Shown: piece by piece, positions 18,491-35,056 of the stretch
Layout of the letters: every line of letters begins with the position of its first letter
Position numbering within the stretch: position 1 is the first letter of the stretch
Assembly (NCBI GenBank): GCA_022592445.1
Contig: JABYQR010000102.1
Span: forward strand, 1-64,000
From: Cytidiella melzeri
Taxonomy: Eukaryota; Basidiomycota; Agaricomycetes; Polyporales; Irpicaceae
Length of the DNA stretch: 64,000 nucleotides
Reading direction: 5' to 3'
The notes under the pieces: model-generated
The model's database searches: none
What the model saw: only the letters and a program-made list of their open reading frames with translations
Told to the model about the DNA's origin: nothing
Made by a program: the position numbers and the translations under genes

Positions 18491-19350
18491 GCATAGAAAT
18501 CACCGTTCAGGCTTGTTGAAGTGGTATCAAGTTTTTCACCAAACAATTGGAACTCACATCATGATATATATCACGATCATAACCTCAACGCGAACCAGCG
18601 CAAGGCCTGGCCATCTCTCTTTCTGGAGTAAAGACAGTGTGAACTAACATAACATGATGCAGGAGGGGGGGATTAGGATGTGGTAGAAGGGGTGGGGGTG
18701 ATGTGATGGTAATAAGTACAATAATGGGTACGGTGACGACGGGCAGTTGAGAAAAGAACATGAAAATGAAACAGACAAAAAAACCAAGTCAAAAGAATGG
18801 AGAACGAAAAAAAAAATGCGGGGGTGGGTAGTCGGTCAATAAAGGAGGGTGCGTGTGGATGTAATGTGTATGTGGTGGGTACGTATTTCCGGGTCTAAGG
18901 TATAGGAAGGGAAGATGTGGTGTTTTAGAGTCAATGCTAGTCGGAATAGTGAATGTGCCACCGCAGCGCGCGCTCGACCTCTATAAACGGACAAACATCG
19001 CAGCATAGGCAACGAGACAGGTGGGGCGGGAAAACAAATAAAGAACAGGGGAATAAAGCGAAGCTAAAACATCAGTAAAGCGAGGGCAAGCAAGCATGCG
19101 GGGCATAGGATAATGATATGTTACATCTTTGGGAAATTTGATTTGTTGGATGCAAGAAGGGATGAGGAAAATGCAATTGTGAACACAAAAAGAATCCTGC
19201 AAGGGTAAAACCAGTAACCAGAAGGAGAGATTGAAGAGAGTTCCGAGGGCCGCACCGTAAAGACCGTTATGATCCAGAAACCAAGATAGAACAGCGAAAA
19301 TGTACATCCAGGGTATCCTGAGCAGAAACACGAGGGCGGGGGTCGTCCCT
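18491..19350. other. Intergenic region between the repeat island and the kinase gene
   Basis: Purine-rich and GT-rich DNA with no coding signature on either strand. It includes the 3' flank of the minus-strand kinase gene. The short open frames here are not supported by motifs or splice structure. Confidence 0.6.
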
Positions 19351-22447
<3,097 letters not shown>

Positions 22448-25400
22448 GGCGGCGGTGGGTATGACGGTGGTAGGCGTGAGCGGGTGTATACAGAGGATTA
22501 CAGGAAGCAACTAAGGGGTGTAGTAGATGGCGGGTGCAAGAAGGAATGTACTTTTTTCAAAAGTCGTTACGGTTGCCTGCTGGAGGCGAGAGGGTGGAGG
22601 CCCGACGTTGTTGGCGGGAACGAGGAAGTTGAGGTGTACTGAGAGCTCGTATGCAATTCGAATCCAGCCCACACAAACGGCGTCAGACGCTAATTACCTC
22701 AGCCAAGCGCCAGAGACGGCGGCCACCGCCTTTTTCGGTAACCAGTCGGGCGCCGCATGTCCTTTCTCATCATGTTGTCCTACATGTCATCTTCAACACG
22801 TCGACCGTGTCAGTCGTGAAACTGCTCACTTGACAGTACACAGCAATTCACAATGTGCTATAAAGTGTCCATCACTCACACGAGCCCTGTATGTACATAG
22901 CGCCTGGACGCCATGAAACATCCACAAAACGGGCCTTCTTTGTCTGCGAATGCATAATAGCCAACGCAGCTTTTTATGCGATTAAAGCGACGTTCCGAAG
23001 CAGTCAACGTACTAAGGACCGACCACTAAGTAACTTCGCAGGCTGTTGTAACACACACCTCCCTTCATATCCGTCATGTTTTTCAGCTTCGTTTCCGATG
23101 TAGAAACACAGTCTAGACCTACCGAGAGAGCTATGCTCCCCTTATAATTATGCGTATCGTGGAAGATCTGGGGTGCAACCACTGTACTCATTTTGAAACT
23201 TTGCCCACGCGCGTGGGCGAACTATCGGCCAGTTATTATTGGCGTGCCAACTTGTAAGTACCGGTCCAGGAAGCCGCGCACAACACCACCGCATTTTTTT
23301 TGTGTTGGGCGGAGGTGCTGTTTTACGGGCGAAAGAAATACACATCGCTCGAGGCTGTATCATCAGCAGTAAATAGTCAGTATTTCGACTGCTTAGAGTG
23401 CAGTATGTTTGTTTCAAGCAACGACGCTACTCACGAGTGAGCCACGAGCGGCATCATGCTACTTGACACTGAAAAACGTTAATTTTGCATCGCTGGGAGG
23501 CTGCAAGCTTTCTTCGCGCCGTTCGAAACACATCGAACCCACTCCCGACCTAGGCTCGTACCCAGCCTCCATTTGAAGTATGACTCATACTTAGACACCA
23601 ACTTGAACGTCCATCTGCGTAAATAGTACGACGAGGTTCAAGCTCAAACATATTCACATGTCGGATATACACCTTCCGAAGACGACAGCGACGATCAACC
23701 CCTCCCAAAAAAACCCCTCAAAAACGAGCGAAGTATCACTTACTTGCTGTATGAGACTTGGCCTTGCATAGCGTTAGCAATTAGTAATTCGAGTCAAAGT
23801 TGAAGATTTCGGCCGTAACGTGACCCCCCGCCGTCCAGAACTGTCTAACTAACCAAATCTAAAAACGGGAAGGATACGTTCCAAACGTAAGCAACCCTTC
23901 GATGCGCCTTTAAGTAGATGCCACACAGGAAAATGCTCTAGGTCGTGTAACGGGTAAGGGTTTAGGGTAGCTTGGGATCTAGATATCTAGAGGTAGTGAA
24001 CCGTCAATATTGAATGTTGAAAGCGTTACTTTACTTCAAAGCACCGAGACCAGCCTTGTGATGTATATCCATGGTCAACCCTTCAATGTCGCAGGCTAAA
24101 ATCCTGAGACGGGTATGACTCTATACAAAGAAAACGACTGATTGAGGCTTGTGGAGATATGCTGTCATCCCACCGTAGTTGCTATAAAAGAAACTACCAC
24201 CGCGCTCCGTGGTGTCCAAAATGACAAACTTGAGAATTACGATCATCGACCGCCTTCAAAGTTTTCCTGCTTGAGACTCTAAAAATCACGGGGGTGACCA
24301 AAAGATTCATCGATCACCAACCAACAACCCTGCCAGTGTGTCGAGCTGTCCCAAATCAAACCTGGAATTGTAACAACTTTCGATTTTGAACCGCCAGGGT
24401 AAAAAAAATAAAAATGCACGCGATCCTACCGAGAATGCAAGTGAGTATAAACACAATACAGTGTGCAAACACGAAACAAAGTAAGCACCTCACACGTCGT
24501 CAGTGTCCTCAACTCGTGGACTCTCAAACAGTCAACTCTTTCCAAAATCCCAAGTCACACCGTGCGCCCGCGCTTCGTCTCGTTGCGGTTCGTCTGGGGA
24601 TGCTACGTCGTGGTCTCGAAAAGAAATGATGTGTTCTTGAGCATGGTGAGAAACGTAGCCCAACGTCATAAGCTTGGGTGCCTTGAAACTCACTTCTCAG
24701 CTATGATTTGTGCTCGAGGCAAAACCAGAAAAACAAAAATCTCACTGGAAGGGTAGAATTTCGCAACCCACTCGATGTTTGGCACCGATGCCCATACTAA
24801 GGCGATGAACGCCCCTGAGTACGGTCAGATTTTCTGCCCACTTGCCTGCGCAGCACTCAGTCAAACCGACCCGCAGATGGTGGAACAAGTAAGGTTTACT
24901 TCGTCTGGGTGGTCTTGTGAGTTATGAGTTTGAAGTAGGTCACGGCTGCCCTTTCGTCCGACCCAAAGATACAAAAAGATCAGCCCTGGCCGGTATGGCG
25001 GGCAGGTATCGATGGCCTCAGAAAAAGACCCACGTTAGGTACACGACAAACGAACCGAGATCTTTCTTCTGGTCCAGAGCTCCCTCCTGGCCTGCCAGAC
25101 ATAATGCAAAAGAGGCGGTTCGCGCGCCTAGTAATTGGGGGGAAACACAACCGTTTAGGGACTCTGCGTCATTTCCAAGTCTCTCAGGTTCGCCACCTTT
25201 TGGTTTTCGCAAAAAGTTGGGCACGCGCGCACGCCCAGAGAATCTAGACCTCTGGCTGGCCCTTGTTGGGTGGGGCAAAAAAAAAAGGACGGCAGCCTGC
25301 AAAAAAAACGACCCAATGATCGTCAGAGGGACAAAAGGTAACAAAATTAAAAAACGGTGGAAAGCCACTGACCATCTGACTTAGCCAATCCTCCGACCAC

Positions 25401-26946
25401 TGACGGAAAATGCTGCACCGCATGATCTCGTTTGAGGACCTCCGATGTCGGACACCGCTTGCTGTGTATATCCCCACGTATGAGGTAAAAACAGAAACGT
25501 GGATGCTGTTAGCGTGATACCATGACGGTCCATGTTTTACCATCAGAGGACACCCTTCACTTCTGACAGAGATCTGGAAATATTGACCGGTGTGGGCGAT
25601 GACGATATATCGATACACAAAGGCCCTGTTGGATTGTTGAGCGGGCCCACGGTGCGATAGCGGCATAGAAGTGAAGAATAAAGTTCGCGCGCAACCTAGG
25701 GCAAGATCAGAACGAGCTTTTGGATGATGATGATGATGATGACCTGCATAGAATGAGTAGAGCCGTACGTACAATTAAATCCTCACCCCGACTGTACGCG
25801 AACAGGATCAGAATGAGAAGGGATATCGTGGCCTAAGACAGCAGCACCATTCGTCTTTGACCACCTTTGAGACCGTACACTCCGGAGAATACTGTATGTT
25901 GTGGCCATATATCGTAGGACCGGTTCGTCGCTACTGGTTTGTCAACAAGGGTCTCGCCAAAGAACGACTCTGCGTTTTTTTTCGCTCGGACGCTGACCTC
26001 TTTCGCCGGCCGACGAGCACGCATAGTGACTCGGAGCCGAGGCCGCTGATACGGAGCGCGATGAACCTGTGCATAGATGGCAAAGCTCAACAGGCAAAAA
26101 TTTAAAGACAAATGGCACGAATTACACACCATACTTTTATTATAGCATCCCGCACAGGTTCTCTCCTCCGCCTTGTGATTCTTGTGGACCGACGACAAGA
26201 TTAGGAATGCATGTGAGGAAGCCGAGCATCACCTTTTCCTAGGGTTGATCAGCATTTGAGCCGTGAGCGCAGTGCGCCTGTCACCGGGCATGCATGCCTG
26301 GTGTTATGGTGTCCCGCACAGCGCTTGAAAGCGCTGTTCCGCGGTCGGACGAGCACTAGCATGTTATACAATTCACGGTAGTCCCGACAGGCACGGGTTA
26401 TGGTAAAATTGCCTGGACAGACGGATGGTGGATTGCGACCGACGGGTAGCAGCTGGCAGAGGGTGCAAGTGTGCGCTGCTGGGTAAGACTTCCTGAGCAA
26501 AATAATAATAAGAAAATAAAGACAGTGTATTGACCATGCGTACCTCCGACCACAGTCGGAGGGTCGTGACCACGCGCAATTTCGGAAACCAGCTGCAAGT
26601 CCTTATCAGTGTGTGTTTCATCCCATTGCTAACAAGGGCCACTATGCTGCTGATGGGCGTATATCGCTAATACGACCTTGGAACGAGAAAACACGCACTC
26701 AGGGTCGGCGTGGTGAAGCACCCGACGCAACAGCGCGAGTGTTTTTGGTGTTTTGTGCCCTGTCACTGACGCCCACAGGCCATGTTATAATGTCGCGCTC
26801 TTGCCAGCCAGGATCGTTGTGTGTGTCCTGACTGACCCTTGCGCAAGTTGCAGATCATCTCCCGGCTTCTTCGGACTCTGCCTGATCCTTAATTTCTTCA
26901 GTATATATACACTCTATTCACACACTGACTCTCTATACCACCTCCC
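22448..26946. other. Gene-poor region of about 4.5 kb
   Basis: No open frame here has a recognisable motif, and I could not build a spliced model on either strand. The first few hundred bases are the kinase promoter. A (GAT)n tract is at about 25723-25741. Just before the transporter there is a TATA box (TATATATACAC near 26901). No tRNA B-box with matching acceptor was found by eye. It may hold non-coding RNA genes or decayed sequence that cannot be told by reading. Confidence 0.5.
25723..25741 (+). repeat. (GAT)n microsatellite
   Basis: About six tandem GAT units in non-coding DNA. Confidence 0.85.
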
Positions 26947-29900
26947 ATGGCCAGATCAAGTCCCTACGCTGCCTCCCAAACAAGTCCACTCCTAGACTCC
27001 CAAGAGACACTCCATTCCTACCATGCCACATACGACCACTCGAGTCCACCGCCCACACCAACAGAGTACGCACCTGCACACAAGATCTCCCAAACTGACC
27101 TCGCTTGGGTCCTCGCGGGTTTGTGGAGCGCCGTCTTCCTCGGTGCGCTAGACGGTGAGTACGCCCTATGATACTCTCGCTCCCAATAAGAAATAGCTCA
27201 ACTCGCGTGCTCGGCAGGGACAATCGTCGCTACCCTTCTCTCCCCCATTGGTAGCTACTTTAACGAGTCCAACAGGTCCTCCTACATAGGAACGTCGTAT
27301 TTGTTGTCCGTCTGCTGTTTCACTCCGCTCTACGGTAACGTCGCAGTCCCACAAATCAACTAAAAAAAGTTCCACAAAACTAACATGCAAAAAATTGCTT
27401 TTCAAGGGCGATTGTCTGACATTCTCGGACGCAAAGGTGCCATGTTGCTGGCCCTCTCGCTGTTTGGTTCGTGTTGTCTCCGTGCGCGACGGAGATTCCC
27501 CGATCTGAGTGGATTTCTCCCAGGTTCCGGCACTCTCTTGTGTGGCCTCGCACCGTCAATGGATACATTGATCATCGCCCGAGCCGTGGCAGGCATGGGA
27601 GGAGGAGGGTAAGCAGCGCCCCCCTCCCTTTCACCCGTCTCCCAATTGAGCTCAACGCCCGTCTGCGTCCCAGGGTAATGACAGGTGAGGGACACAACCA
27701 GTTCTCTCTCATGATGTCACCATGTTCACAGACCTCCCCCACGATCAGTTTCGAGCATTGCTGTCACCGACCTCATTCCTCTGTGAGTGTTGATGTATTT
27801 CTATTAATCTTGGAAACATGAGCATTCCACGTGCTGATTTCCCTCGCCCCAAGTCGGCAGCGTGGTTTGTACCAAGGGATGACAAATGTGTACGAGAATT
27901 TTCCAGTCATCGATAACACTCGAGATGTCACCTCACCAAACGTTATCCTTCTTTAGCTTGTTCGGTCTCGGGGCCGGTCTAGGTGGTCCTATGGGAGGCT
28001 GGGTAAACGACACACTTGGCTGGTACGTTGCTTTTCCTGTGCTCATGTGATCCATCCTCACATCTTTTTTTCCCCCAAAAGGCGTTCTGCTTTCCTGTTG
28101 CAGGTGAGAATCCTGCCTAAGTGGGCACGAATATCGCCCCACTGCTAACAAAATAAACAAACCCACACGCAGATGCCCGTCCTCCTCTTCTCATTCATTC
28201 TCGTCATCGCAAAAGTCAACATCAAACTCCCCGAGGAAATCGAAAGACAGCCCGTCCGAGCCAAACTCCAACGCATCGACTACTTGGGATCCCTCACTCT
28301 AGTAGGCACCGTCGGATGTCTCCTCCTCGGCCTCAGTCTCAAATCCACCGAAGAACTCGCCTGGTCAAACCCCGTCGTCTGGGGCTTGCTACTATCCAGC
28401 ACCGTGTGCTGCGTGCTGTTCATCCTCGTCGAATCATACTGGGCGCCCTACCCAGTGATGCCAATGAGACTCGTGACCCAACGGACACCGCTCGCTGTCT
28501 CCTTGTCGAATTTCTTTGGCAGCGTAGCAGCCTTTTCAATGGTACGTTTTCCCATAACTATATTCAATTTCCGCGAACACCGGACGGACTCTCTCTGATC
28601 ATCATCTCGGGACGCACTGCAACACAGATCTACAACGTGCCATTGGTCAGTACACGTGAACAAAAACTCGGTTAACGGCTTTTGGATTTCTCACTCACTA
28701 GATACAATGCGTTTCTTTCTTTGTCTTCTTTTGTAGTATTTCTCTGCAGTCCGATTGGCATCGTCGACAGATGCAGGTGGGGGTGTTTCTTTTTTTTTTC
28801 CATCGCAGGATGCGTCACGAACGCTAACCGTTTTCTTCTCACAGGAATGCACCTTTTACCTCATTCGGTAAGTATACCTCAGCGTCCGTGCGAACGAACG
28901 AACGAACGAACGAAACGGAATTCACTCAACCAACACACCCACTCGTTCAGGTAGCCATCTCAACAGGAAGCGTCATCGCAGGATGGTACGTCTTCCCCTC
29001 TTCCTCTCTTCCTCCCTTCCTCTCCCATTCCGAAAAACCAAAAAACCAAAAACAAAATTCTTTGTCGCAGGATCATGCGCCGGACAGGCAAACTCTACAC
29101 CCTCACCCTCGTCTCATGCGTCATGACAGTAGTCGCAGCAACCCTAGTCGCCTCGTGGAACGAGCACACCTCCTCGTTTCACCTCTGGTTCGACATCGCC
29201 CCCCAAGGCCTCGGAATGGCAAGTGTCATCACCACCACTCTCATCGTACGTCATCTCCCTCCCTCTCCCCTCTTCCCTCTCCCCCTCCCTCCAAAAAAAA
29301 TCCTCTCGCTCACCTACTTCCCCCTTCCCCTTCCCTTCCCACCCAGGCAATGATAGCAAGCGTAGCAAAAGAAGATCTAGCAGTAGCAACCGGAAGTAAG
29401 TCCCCCCCAAAAAAAACCCCCAACCCCTCACAATCCCCTCCCTCGCTTACCCATCTCTCCACCTCCCATCCACCAAAAACACACAAACAGTCACCTACCT
29501 CTTCAGAACATCAGGCCAAGTAGTCGGCGTAAGCCTAAGCGGCGCCCTCCTCCAAGCAATCCTCACAAAAAAACTACGAGCGCGCATCACAGGTCCTCAC
29601 GCCATCGAGGTACGCTCCACTCTTTCTTTTTTGTGTTCAACCACAGTACACACACATATAATCTTCTGTCGCAGATCATAGAAAACATCCGGTGAGTAAG
29701 TTTTCCCTCCCCCCATAAACTGGTGACAACCACGGATCTCCTTTGGGGAAAATCTAACAAGTGCAATGACAGACATTCTACGAGCGTCATTCCAGAGCTT
29801 CCACCACCCCTACGACATGCCGCCGTACAATCCTACGCGGACGCGCTGCGCGTCGTCTTCATATGCCAAGCGGCCATAAACGTCGTTTGTCTGCTTTGCT

Positions 29901-30083
29901 GTCTTCCTATACAAGAAAACACTCTGCCGTGCGTGAATCTTCCTAACCGCGATTATTTTTCTATACCCACAATCAATTGTTGTTAACAGAGGAACGCACG
30001 AAGAGCAAGAAGAAGCATACCGCAAAAGAAGAGCCACCGCAAGCTCTGATGACACACCTTGCTTATATCATCACACACCATAG
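26947..30083 (+). CDS. MFS transporter, vacuolar basic amino acid (Fnx1/Vba)-like
   Basis: Twenty exons summing to 1,734 nt (577 residues): 26947-27154, 27218-27334, 27407-27466, 27524-27608, 27674-27684, 27749-27782, 27854-27889, 27957-28022, 28082-28103, 28173-28541, 28628-28645, 28737-28776, 28845-28867, 28951-28985, 29071-29245, 29347-29395, 29491-29609, 29675-29691, 29773-29928, 29990-30083. Exon 5 is only 11 nt. The protein has a hydrophilic head, WVLAGLWSAVFLGALDGTIVATLLSPIG for TM1, the MFS motif A GRLSDILGRKG, GLGAGLGGPMGGWV, and further hydrophobic segments consistent with a 14-TM drug:H+ antiporter-type fold. This resembles fungal Fnx1/Vba proteins that load basic amino acids into the vacuole. 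Substrate is inferred from resemblance only. A TATA box lies about 45 bp before the ATG. Confidence 0.88.
28890..28914 (+). repeat. (CGAA)n microsatellite in a transporter intron
   Basis: About six CGAA units inside intron 13 of the transporter gene. Confidence 0.8.
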
Positions 30084-32616
30084 ACTGTACATTATTCTGT
30101 AACTGTATCAACCTAGCAAGCTCGGTGACCTATCCAAAGTCGTGGGTGAGACTTCCAAATGACACGTTCAAGCGCTTCGTGAGTTCTAGTGCTTTTAAGA
30201 CATGGTTCAAGTTCATTGGAAGCGAGGCTACAAAGTACAGCAGTATCAACGACATAGTATCTTCTCCCCCCGCCCAAGGACGCACACTAACGGTCAGTGT
30301 GCTGAGAGTCGATAGCCCAGCCGTGATGCCTGCATACCCCGCCACAGTCACCCATGCCCCTTCCACTCACCCTCGCCACATCTGCATCATAAATAAAATA
30401 GAAACCAAAACCATTGTGAGGTCGTTCCAGGAAACTGCTCTCCCTCTACTCGGAACAAGGCGGACACCAAATGCCCCTTGTCGACTTTCGCGAGCTCGAA
30501 GACGAACGGGATCTGCAATACCGAGAAATGTAAGAAAATACAAGCCGAGAGAGAGAGCTACGGCAAGGAAATGCGTACCGATGCGTCGCCCAAAAAATTA
30601 ATTTTTGAGGAATAGTGTTGCACTGCCGAGCGGGGCGAAGTGCTGGCGACAGGCAGTCAACAAAGTTGACTCCATGTTCCGCCCACTGTGGCAACGGTGT
30701 TTCGCCCGTGTCGACAACAAATTTTAGGTGGTGCGGAGAAGAACCGAGTCAAGTCCGTACAAAAACAAAACTCGGTCCGTGAGCAAGTCAAATGCTACGG
30801 GTTTCAATTGTTGCTAAGGAAAGAATGGCATGAGCGCAAGCCCATAGCTGAGGCAACAGATTGATCACTCACTCGACCGCAAAACTACGCGAGATAGCCA
30901 GAGTCAAATCTCTGCCAGACAACTGCGCAATCAGAAAGAAAAGCTGCACGCCGTTGTCCGTCAGCACTTGGTGACTATGTGGACGCCAGAGAGAACTCAC
31001 CAGGACCTCGACAATAGCTCGCACGAATCTGAACCAAGCGTCCGTCGAGGACGCAGAGAGGTTCAAGAGCAGATCAGATGCTGGTGTAGACGGCGAGCAT
31101 AGTTTGTCGGAGACTGGACAGTCTCGAGAGCAGCGACGACAGCGAGCCCGCTGGAGCCGATCGCTTAGGCGAGGTGGGCCTAGAGTAGCAGTGGCACGGG
31201 AGAGAGGAGACGACCTGGGGGAGTTTGGCAAGAATCTGTCGGGTATTTATAGGTAAAAGGTTCGAGACAAATCGGGTGCGAAGGGTGTCTTCGTTTTCGC
31301 TGTTTTTGGGAGGTGAGGTGGTGTTGGCAACCTTCCTTGAGACCCCCTATCCTCCGAAGGCCACAATGGAGGGTGAGCGTCGAAGCCGGTGACCGGCATA
31401 GCTGTATGGAGAATGCGCAGACGAGGCTGGTGCGCGTTGGAAGAAGTTCGTGCGACGTCGGAGGTGGTGCAGGCAGCTCTTCGATGACTTTTCTTCGTCA
31501 TCGTTGTCGCCGACCATCTAAGCCTGTTAACGTTGTGGACGAGAGTGACTGTAGGCTAGATTCAGATCGTCGCACGCCGGGGTTCATGAATTCCCACATA
31601 CGTGACACCGTGTCCTCCGTAGCCTCAGCTCATAAACCAACTACAGAAACACTCTTGCACGCTACAATCAACTTGTCTGCTCTGGTCCAGCGAGAGATCC
31701 TGACGTGTGAACTCTGCCTCGGGGTCTGTGACAAACACTCACGGAAAGCCTGTATGAAACTCACATGATCCTGGCCGCAATCAAGTAGGCTGCGCTGCTT
31801 GTCCACCATGGACTCTGGTAGACACCTATGTGGTGGTCACTACGGACTGCTTTCGAGGCGACGTCGCAGTAATCCCACGGAACCCGCGGTCCTTCGCGCC
31901 CTACAGCCTGAGAGTAGCTCAGCATTATTGCTAGCTAGGTTCGCGGCTGGAACATCAGCTTATGTAACCTCGCTTAGGTTCTCAATCTATTCACCGGTGA
32001 ATCCGTTTCAGCAAGTTTCATCATGACTTGATCGCACAGAATGGCCTGGCCAGTTGAATCACACTGCCGCTCAGGTCTCTTCCCGCGAAAAGCTTCGAGG
32101 TGAGCAACTCCAGTTGACAAAGACATTCTTCCTCTACATATCGGCGTATTGCCAGGATTTATGTGGCTCACCGGTGCTATATTCGGTCTCAAGACAAAGC
32201 CACCCAAACTGGTATACTTTGCCACTTTGTTACCGACAAGCTGCTTATATAACTGACTAGCAGCTTTTAGCTTACGTTCCATGATATGGCTGCCCAACCC
32301 CAGATACGAAATCCCCTCGGGTATGTCATGATCTCCGAGACGTCGCTTCATCCTCCCCCAGATAAACTCACTTATAATTCCCGCCGTAGGTCCACCGCTG
32401 TTCTGGTGCCAGAGGTCTAGTATCGGTTGCGATGTCAAAAAAAAAAAAAACTAAACACACGACATGCCGTGCTAAGCAGCTAAAGGCAACGGGAACTTAC
32501 CCTCCCCCCTTGCGACTTGGGGGCCTCATGCATTCCGCACGGAAAGAGCCTCTGGCGTTTTATACTAATCCTTGAACCACCACAGTCGCCTTCAGCCAAC
32601 ACCTCGTAAACGAAAC
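30084..32616. other. Poorly resolved region between transporter and monooxygenase
   Basis: Both strands hold short coding-like pieces that I could not join. On the plus strand, a segment ending at a TAA at 30531-30533 reads LVDFRELEDERDLQYREM, like a protein C-terminus. On the minus strand, a TATA box (CTATAAATAC near 31247) precedes frames reading WFRFVRAIVEVL and GVQLFFLIAQLSGRDLTLAI between about 31231 and 30869. A 154-codon minus frame at 32438-31974 has no motif. I see no confident gene. Confidence 0.35.
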
Positions 32617-34759
32617 ATGGCCACCCACTTTGAGCCTGTAAGCAACGTCGCTTCGCTCTCCCTCGATTTTGTAGTTGTAGGAGGAGGTGAGTTTCGTTTG
32701 TCTCCACGTCCTTTTTTCTCGCAGTTTCAGTGTTTTCACTACACGCGAAGGCACCGATCGCGCTCCTCTAGTCAACAACCGATTCGTTCATCTGCCTCCG
32801 CTATTTTACCCCCCTTCATTATCTTCATTTTTTCATTGACTTGGTAGTCGCGAGGTGAACTCAAAAACGAATCTTTTGCAACTTATGTAGGGCTTGGCGG
32901 CTTCTCTGTGGCCCACATGCTATGCCAGGCAGGTCACAAAGTTCGAGTTCTCGAGAAACTTCCTGGGCTTGGGACGCCCGCCGGAGGCCTGCGAGTCCCA
33001 CCTAACCTGAGCAAGATCCTCAAGAGGTGGGTGGGCGAGGAGGAGTTGCGCAAGACTGCCGTTCTCAATGTTTCGACACCATGGTGGGACTGTGAGTTGC
33101 TCGTAGATCTTCTCTCTCTCTCTCGTTTTCCTGGCTCTGCAACTCATAGTCGCTGTTTGCGTTTGCAGTGCACACAGGCGAGCGTATGGGTGCAGCGGCG
33201 TGGAGGCAAGATGTGATGTCAGAAACAGGAGGGGATTTCCTCATGATGGCCGTACGTCCAATTCCACATTTTGTCTCTCCAATCCAACTCGTTTCCCAAA
33301 CCCGACTGTCACATCTAGCACGAAGACGTACACCGCATGGTACACAGACTCGCCGTCGCCTCAGGAGCAAAGGTCGATTTCGGCGCGACGGTAGTCGAAG
33401 TAACACCGGGAGAGCCACGACCTTCTGTGACCCTCGCCAGTGGAGAAGTCATCACGGCAGATATCGTCATCGGCGCAGACGGACCCAGAAGTTTAGTACG
33501 TAAAGTCGTTCTTGGAGAGGAGGACGACCCGCGGCCAGAAGGTGTCACTGTATTCGGAGCAGTCGTCCCTGCATCTTACATGCTCAACGACCCAGAGCTA
33601 CACCATTGGATAACAGCTCAAGAAGTAAAAGTCTTCCTCTCGAGCTCGATCGTCTCATCGTACTCAATTGCATGTTTAGTGGCCACTTGCGACAGGGAAC
33701 TGTAGGAGTATAGCCTGTAAGTAGACTAGACCTCTTGCTCAACAAGCTCATCATCGCTAAACCAACTCTAGCACACCCTATAGTAGGTCGTTCATAACCT
33801 TGGCGAGATATATCGAGCTGATTTGAAGTCAGCGAGCGCACAACGAGTTCGCACTGACGATCCACTGGCCTGACGAGGAAGCCGGCACTCCGGAAGATGC
33901 TGCAGAGTCGTGGTACGAAATCGTACCCACAAATATCCTCAACCTAGACAGTCTCGCACCTCTGTACGCTATTTCCCAAACTAACTTTTACACGGCACAT
34001 CTCACAATTGGGGACATCAAAAACAGCTTCCAACGGATGGTAAAGGGGGCTTCCTGCCTGTATCGAACGCGGTCGATGGTGCGGGACGATATTGATTACT
34101 GGATTCACGAGTCCGAGCGCATCGTCCTCCTAGGTGAAGCTGCGCATCCGTGGGTGGTACGTCAATCATCTACCGTCGCAACACCAATTCTCCCAGAGAC
34201 CCAAATCTGACTGACTCATCTAGCCTGGAGTATCTCACTGCACAAGCATGGCCGTAGAAGACGCCGTCGTTCTCGGGACGCTCTTCTCCCATCTGTCCTC
34301 AGAAGATCAAATACCACGCTTCCTCTACGCATACGAAGAGATGCGTCAGGGACGAACGACGCAAGTGCGAGAGCGAGACGTCTCGAACGCTGCTTTCCTC
34401 CGCATGCCACCTGGTCCAGAAAAGGACGCTCGAAACGCCGATTTCCGCCAGGCCCGAGGAGAGTGGGACGACGGCGCGCTGAAAACCGAGTTTGAAGGAC
34501 TGTTCGAGTTGTTTGGATACGACGCTTACGATGCCGCAGAGGTACGTCCCCCCCCCTCCCACGTCAGAAACGAATTTCGCGACTCACTACCAGCCTTCCT
34601 TAATCCCCCTTTTTTTGGCTGCCGTAGGAATGGTGGGTGTCTTGGGGACGTTACAACAACAACAACGGTGGTGGCAACGACGAGTCGAATCGGCCTCTGT
34701 CCGAGATGCAATTCTCCTTTGCTTCCATGTCTGTGCATCAGGAAGGACGTGATGAGTAA
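32617..34759 (+). CDS. FAD-dependent monooxygenase, salicylate-hydroxylase-like
   Basis: Nine exons summing to 1,482 nt (493 residues): 32617-32686, 32891-33091, 33169-33251, 33319-33624, 33680-33716, 33772-33782, 33833-34156, 34224-34541, 34628-34759. Exon 6 is an 11-nt micro-exon; with it the frame is intact across SIASHPIRAHNEFALTIHWPDEE. The N-terminal dinucleotide-binding motif is VVGGGLGGFSVAHML, the middle FAD motif is VIGADGPRSLVR, and the C-terminal FAD-contact motif is LLGEAAHPWVPG. Such flavoproteins use NAD(P)H and O2 to hydroxylate aromatic or secondary-metabolite substrates in the cytosol. The substrate cannot be told. The neighbours are not a metabolite cluster. Confidence 0.88.
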
Positions 34760-35056
34760 ACGTCGTTACCTGTTCTGCTTTGGGGGTTCCAACTGGGATA
34801 TATAGGAATATGTAGTTCATTATACCACATGAGTAGAATTCGAATGACCCAGCCGGCTAGTCTTCTCCTCGACGACAGGGCAGGATGGTTTTGCGTTGCA
34901 TGGTCTTATTCATTATAGCAGCAAATAACTACGATAGAATAGGTGTATGTAACCCTGCGCCGGTTGGAGATCTCTGGTGTTCTGTAACAGCGTACATTCA
35001 ACGTCCTCGTAGCCCAAGAAAACAGATGCAGCACCAAGAAAGCACACTCACAGTTT

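Noticed and set aside
24414..24756. Plus-strand frames of 71-97 codons
   Set aside because: No start context, motif or splice structure; two overlapping frames are equally plausible.
25018..25774. Overlapping frames of 116-176 codons on both strands
   Set aside because: Low-complexity reading through His and basic runs with no motif, and frames on both strands are equally open.
22448..26946. Possible tRNA genes
   Set aside because: TTCGA-type sequences were inspected, but none had a matching acceptor stem and A box.
30580..30660. Sm-site-like AATTTTTGAGG suggesting an snRNA
   Set aside because: No U5 loop (GCCUUUUAC) or other snRNA core upstream on either strand, and no terminal hairpin fitting the family.
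31974..32438. 154-codon minus-strand frame
   Set aside because: No recognisable motif, odd composition, and no supporting splice or promoter context. It may be chance.
33625..33832. Apparent frame break in the FAD monooxygenase suggesting a pseudogene
   Set aside because: A 37-nt exon and an 11-nt micro-exon restore the frame with good splice sites and conserved sequence, so the gene looks intact.
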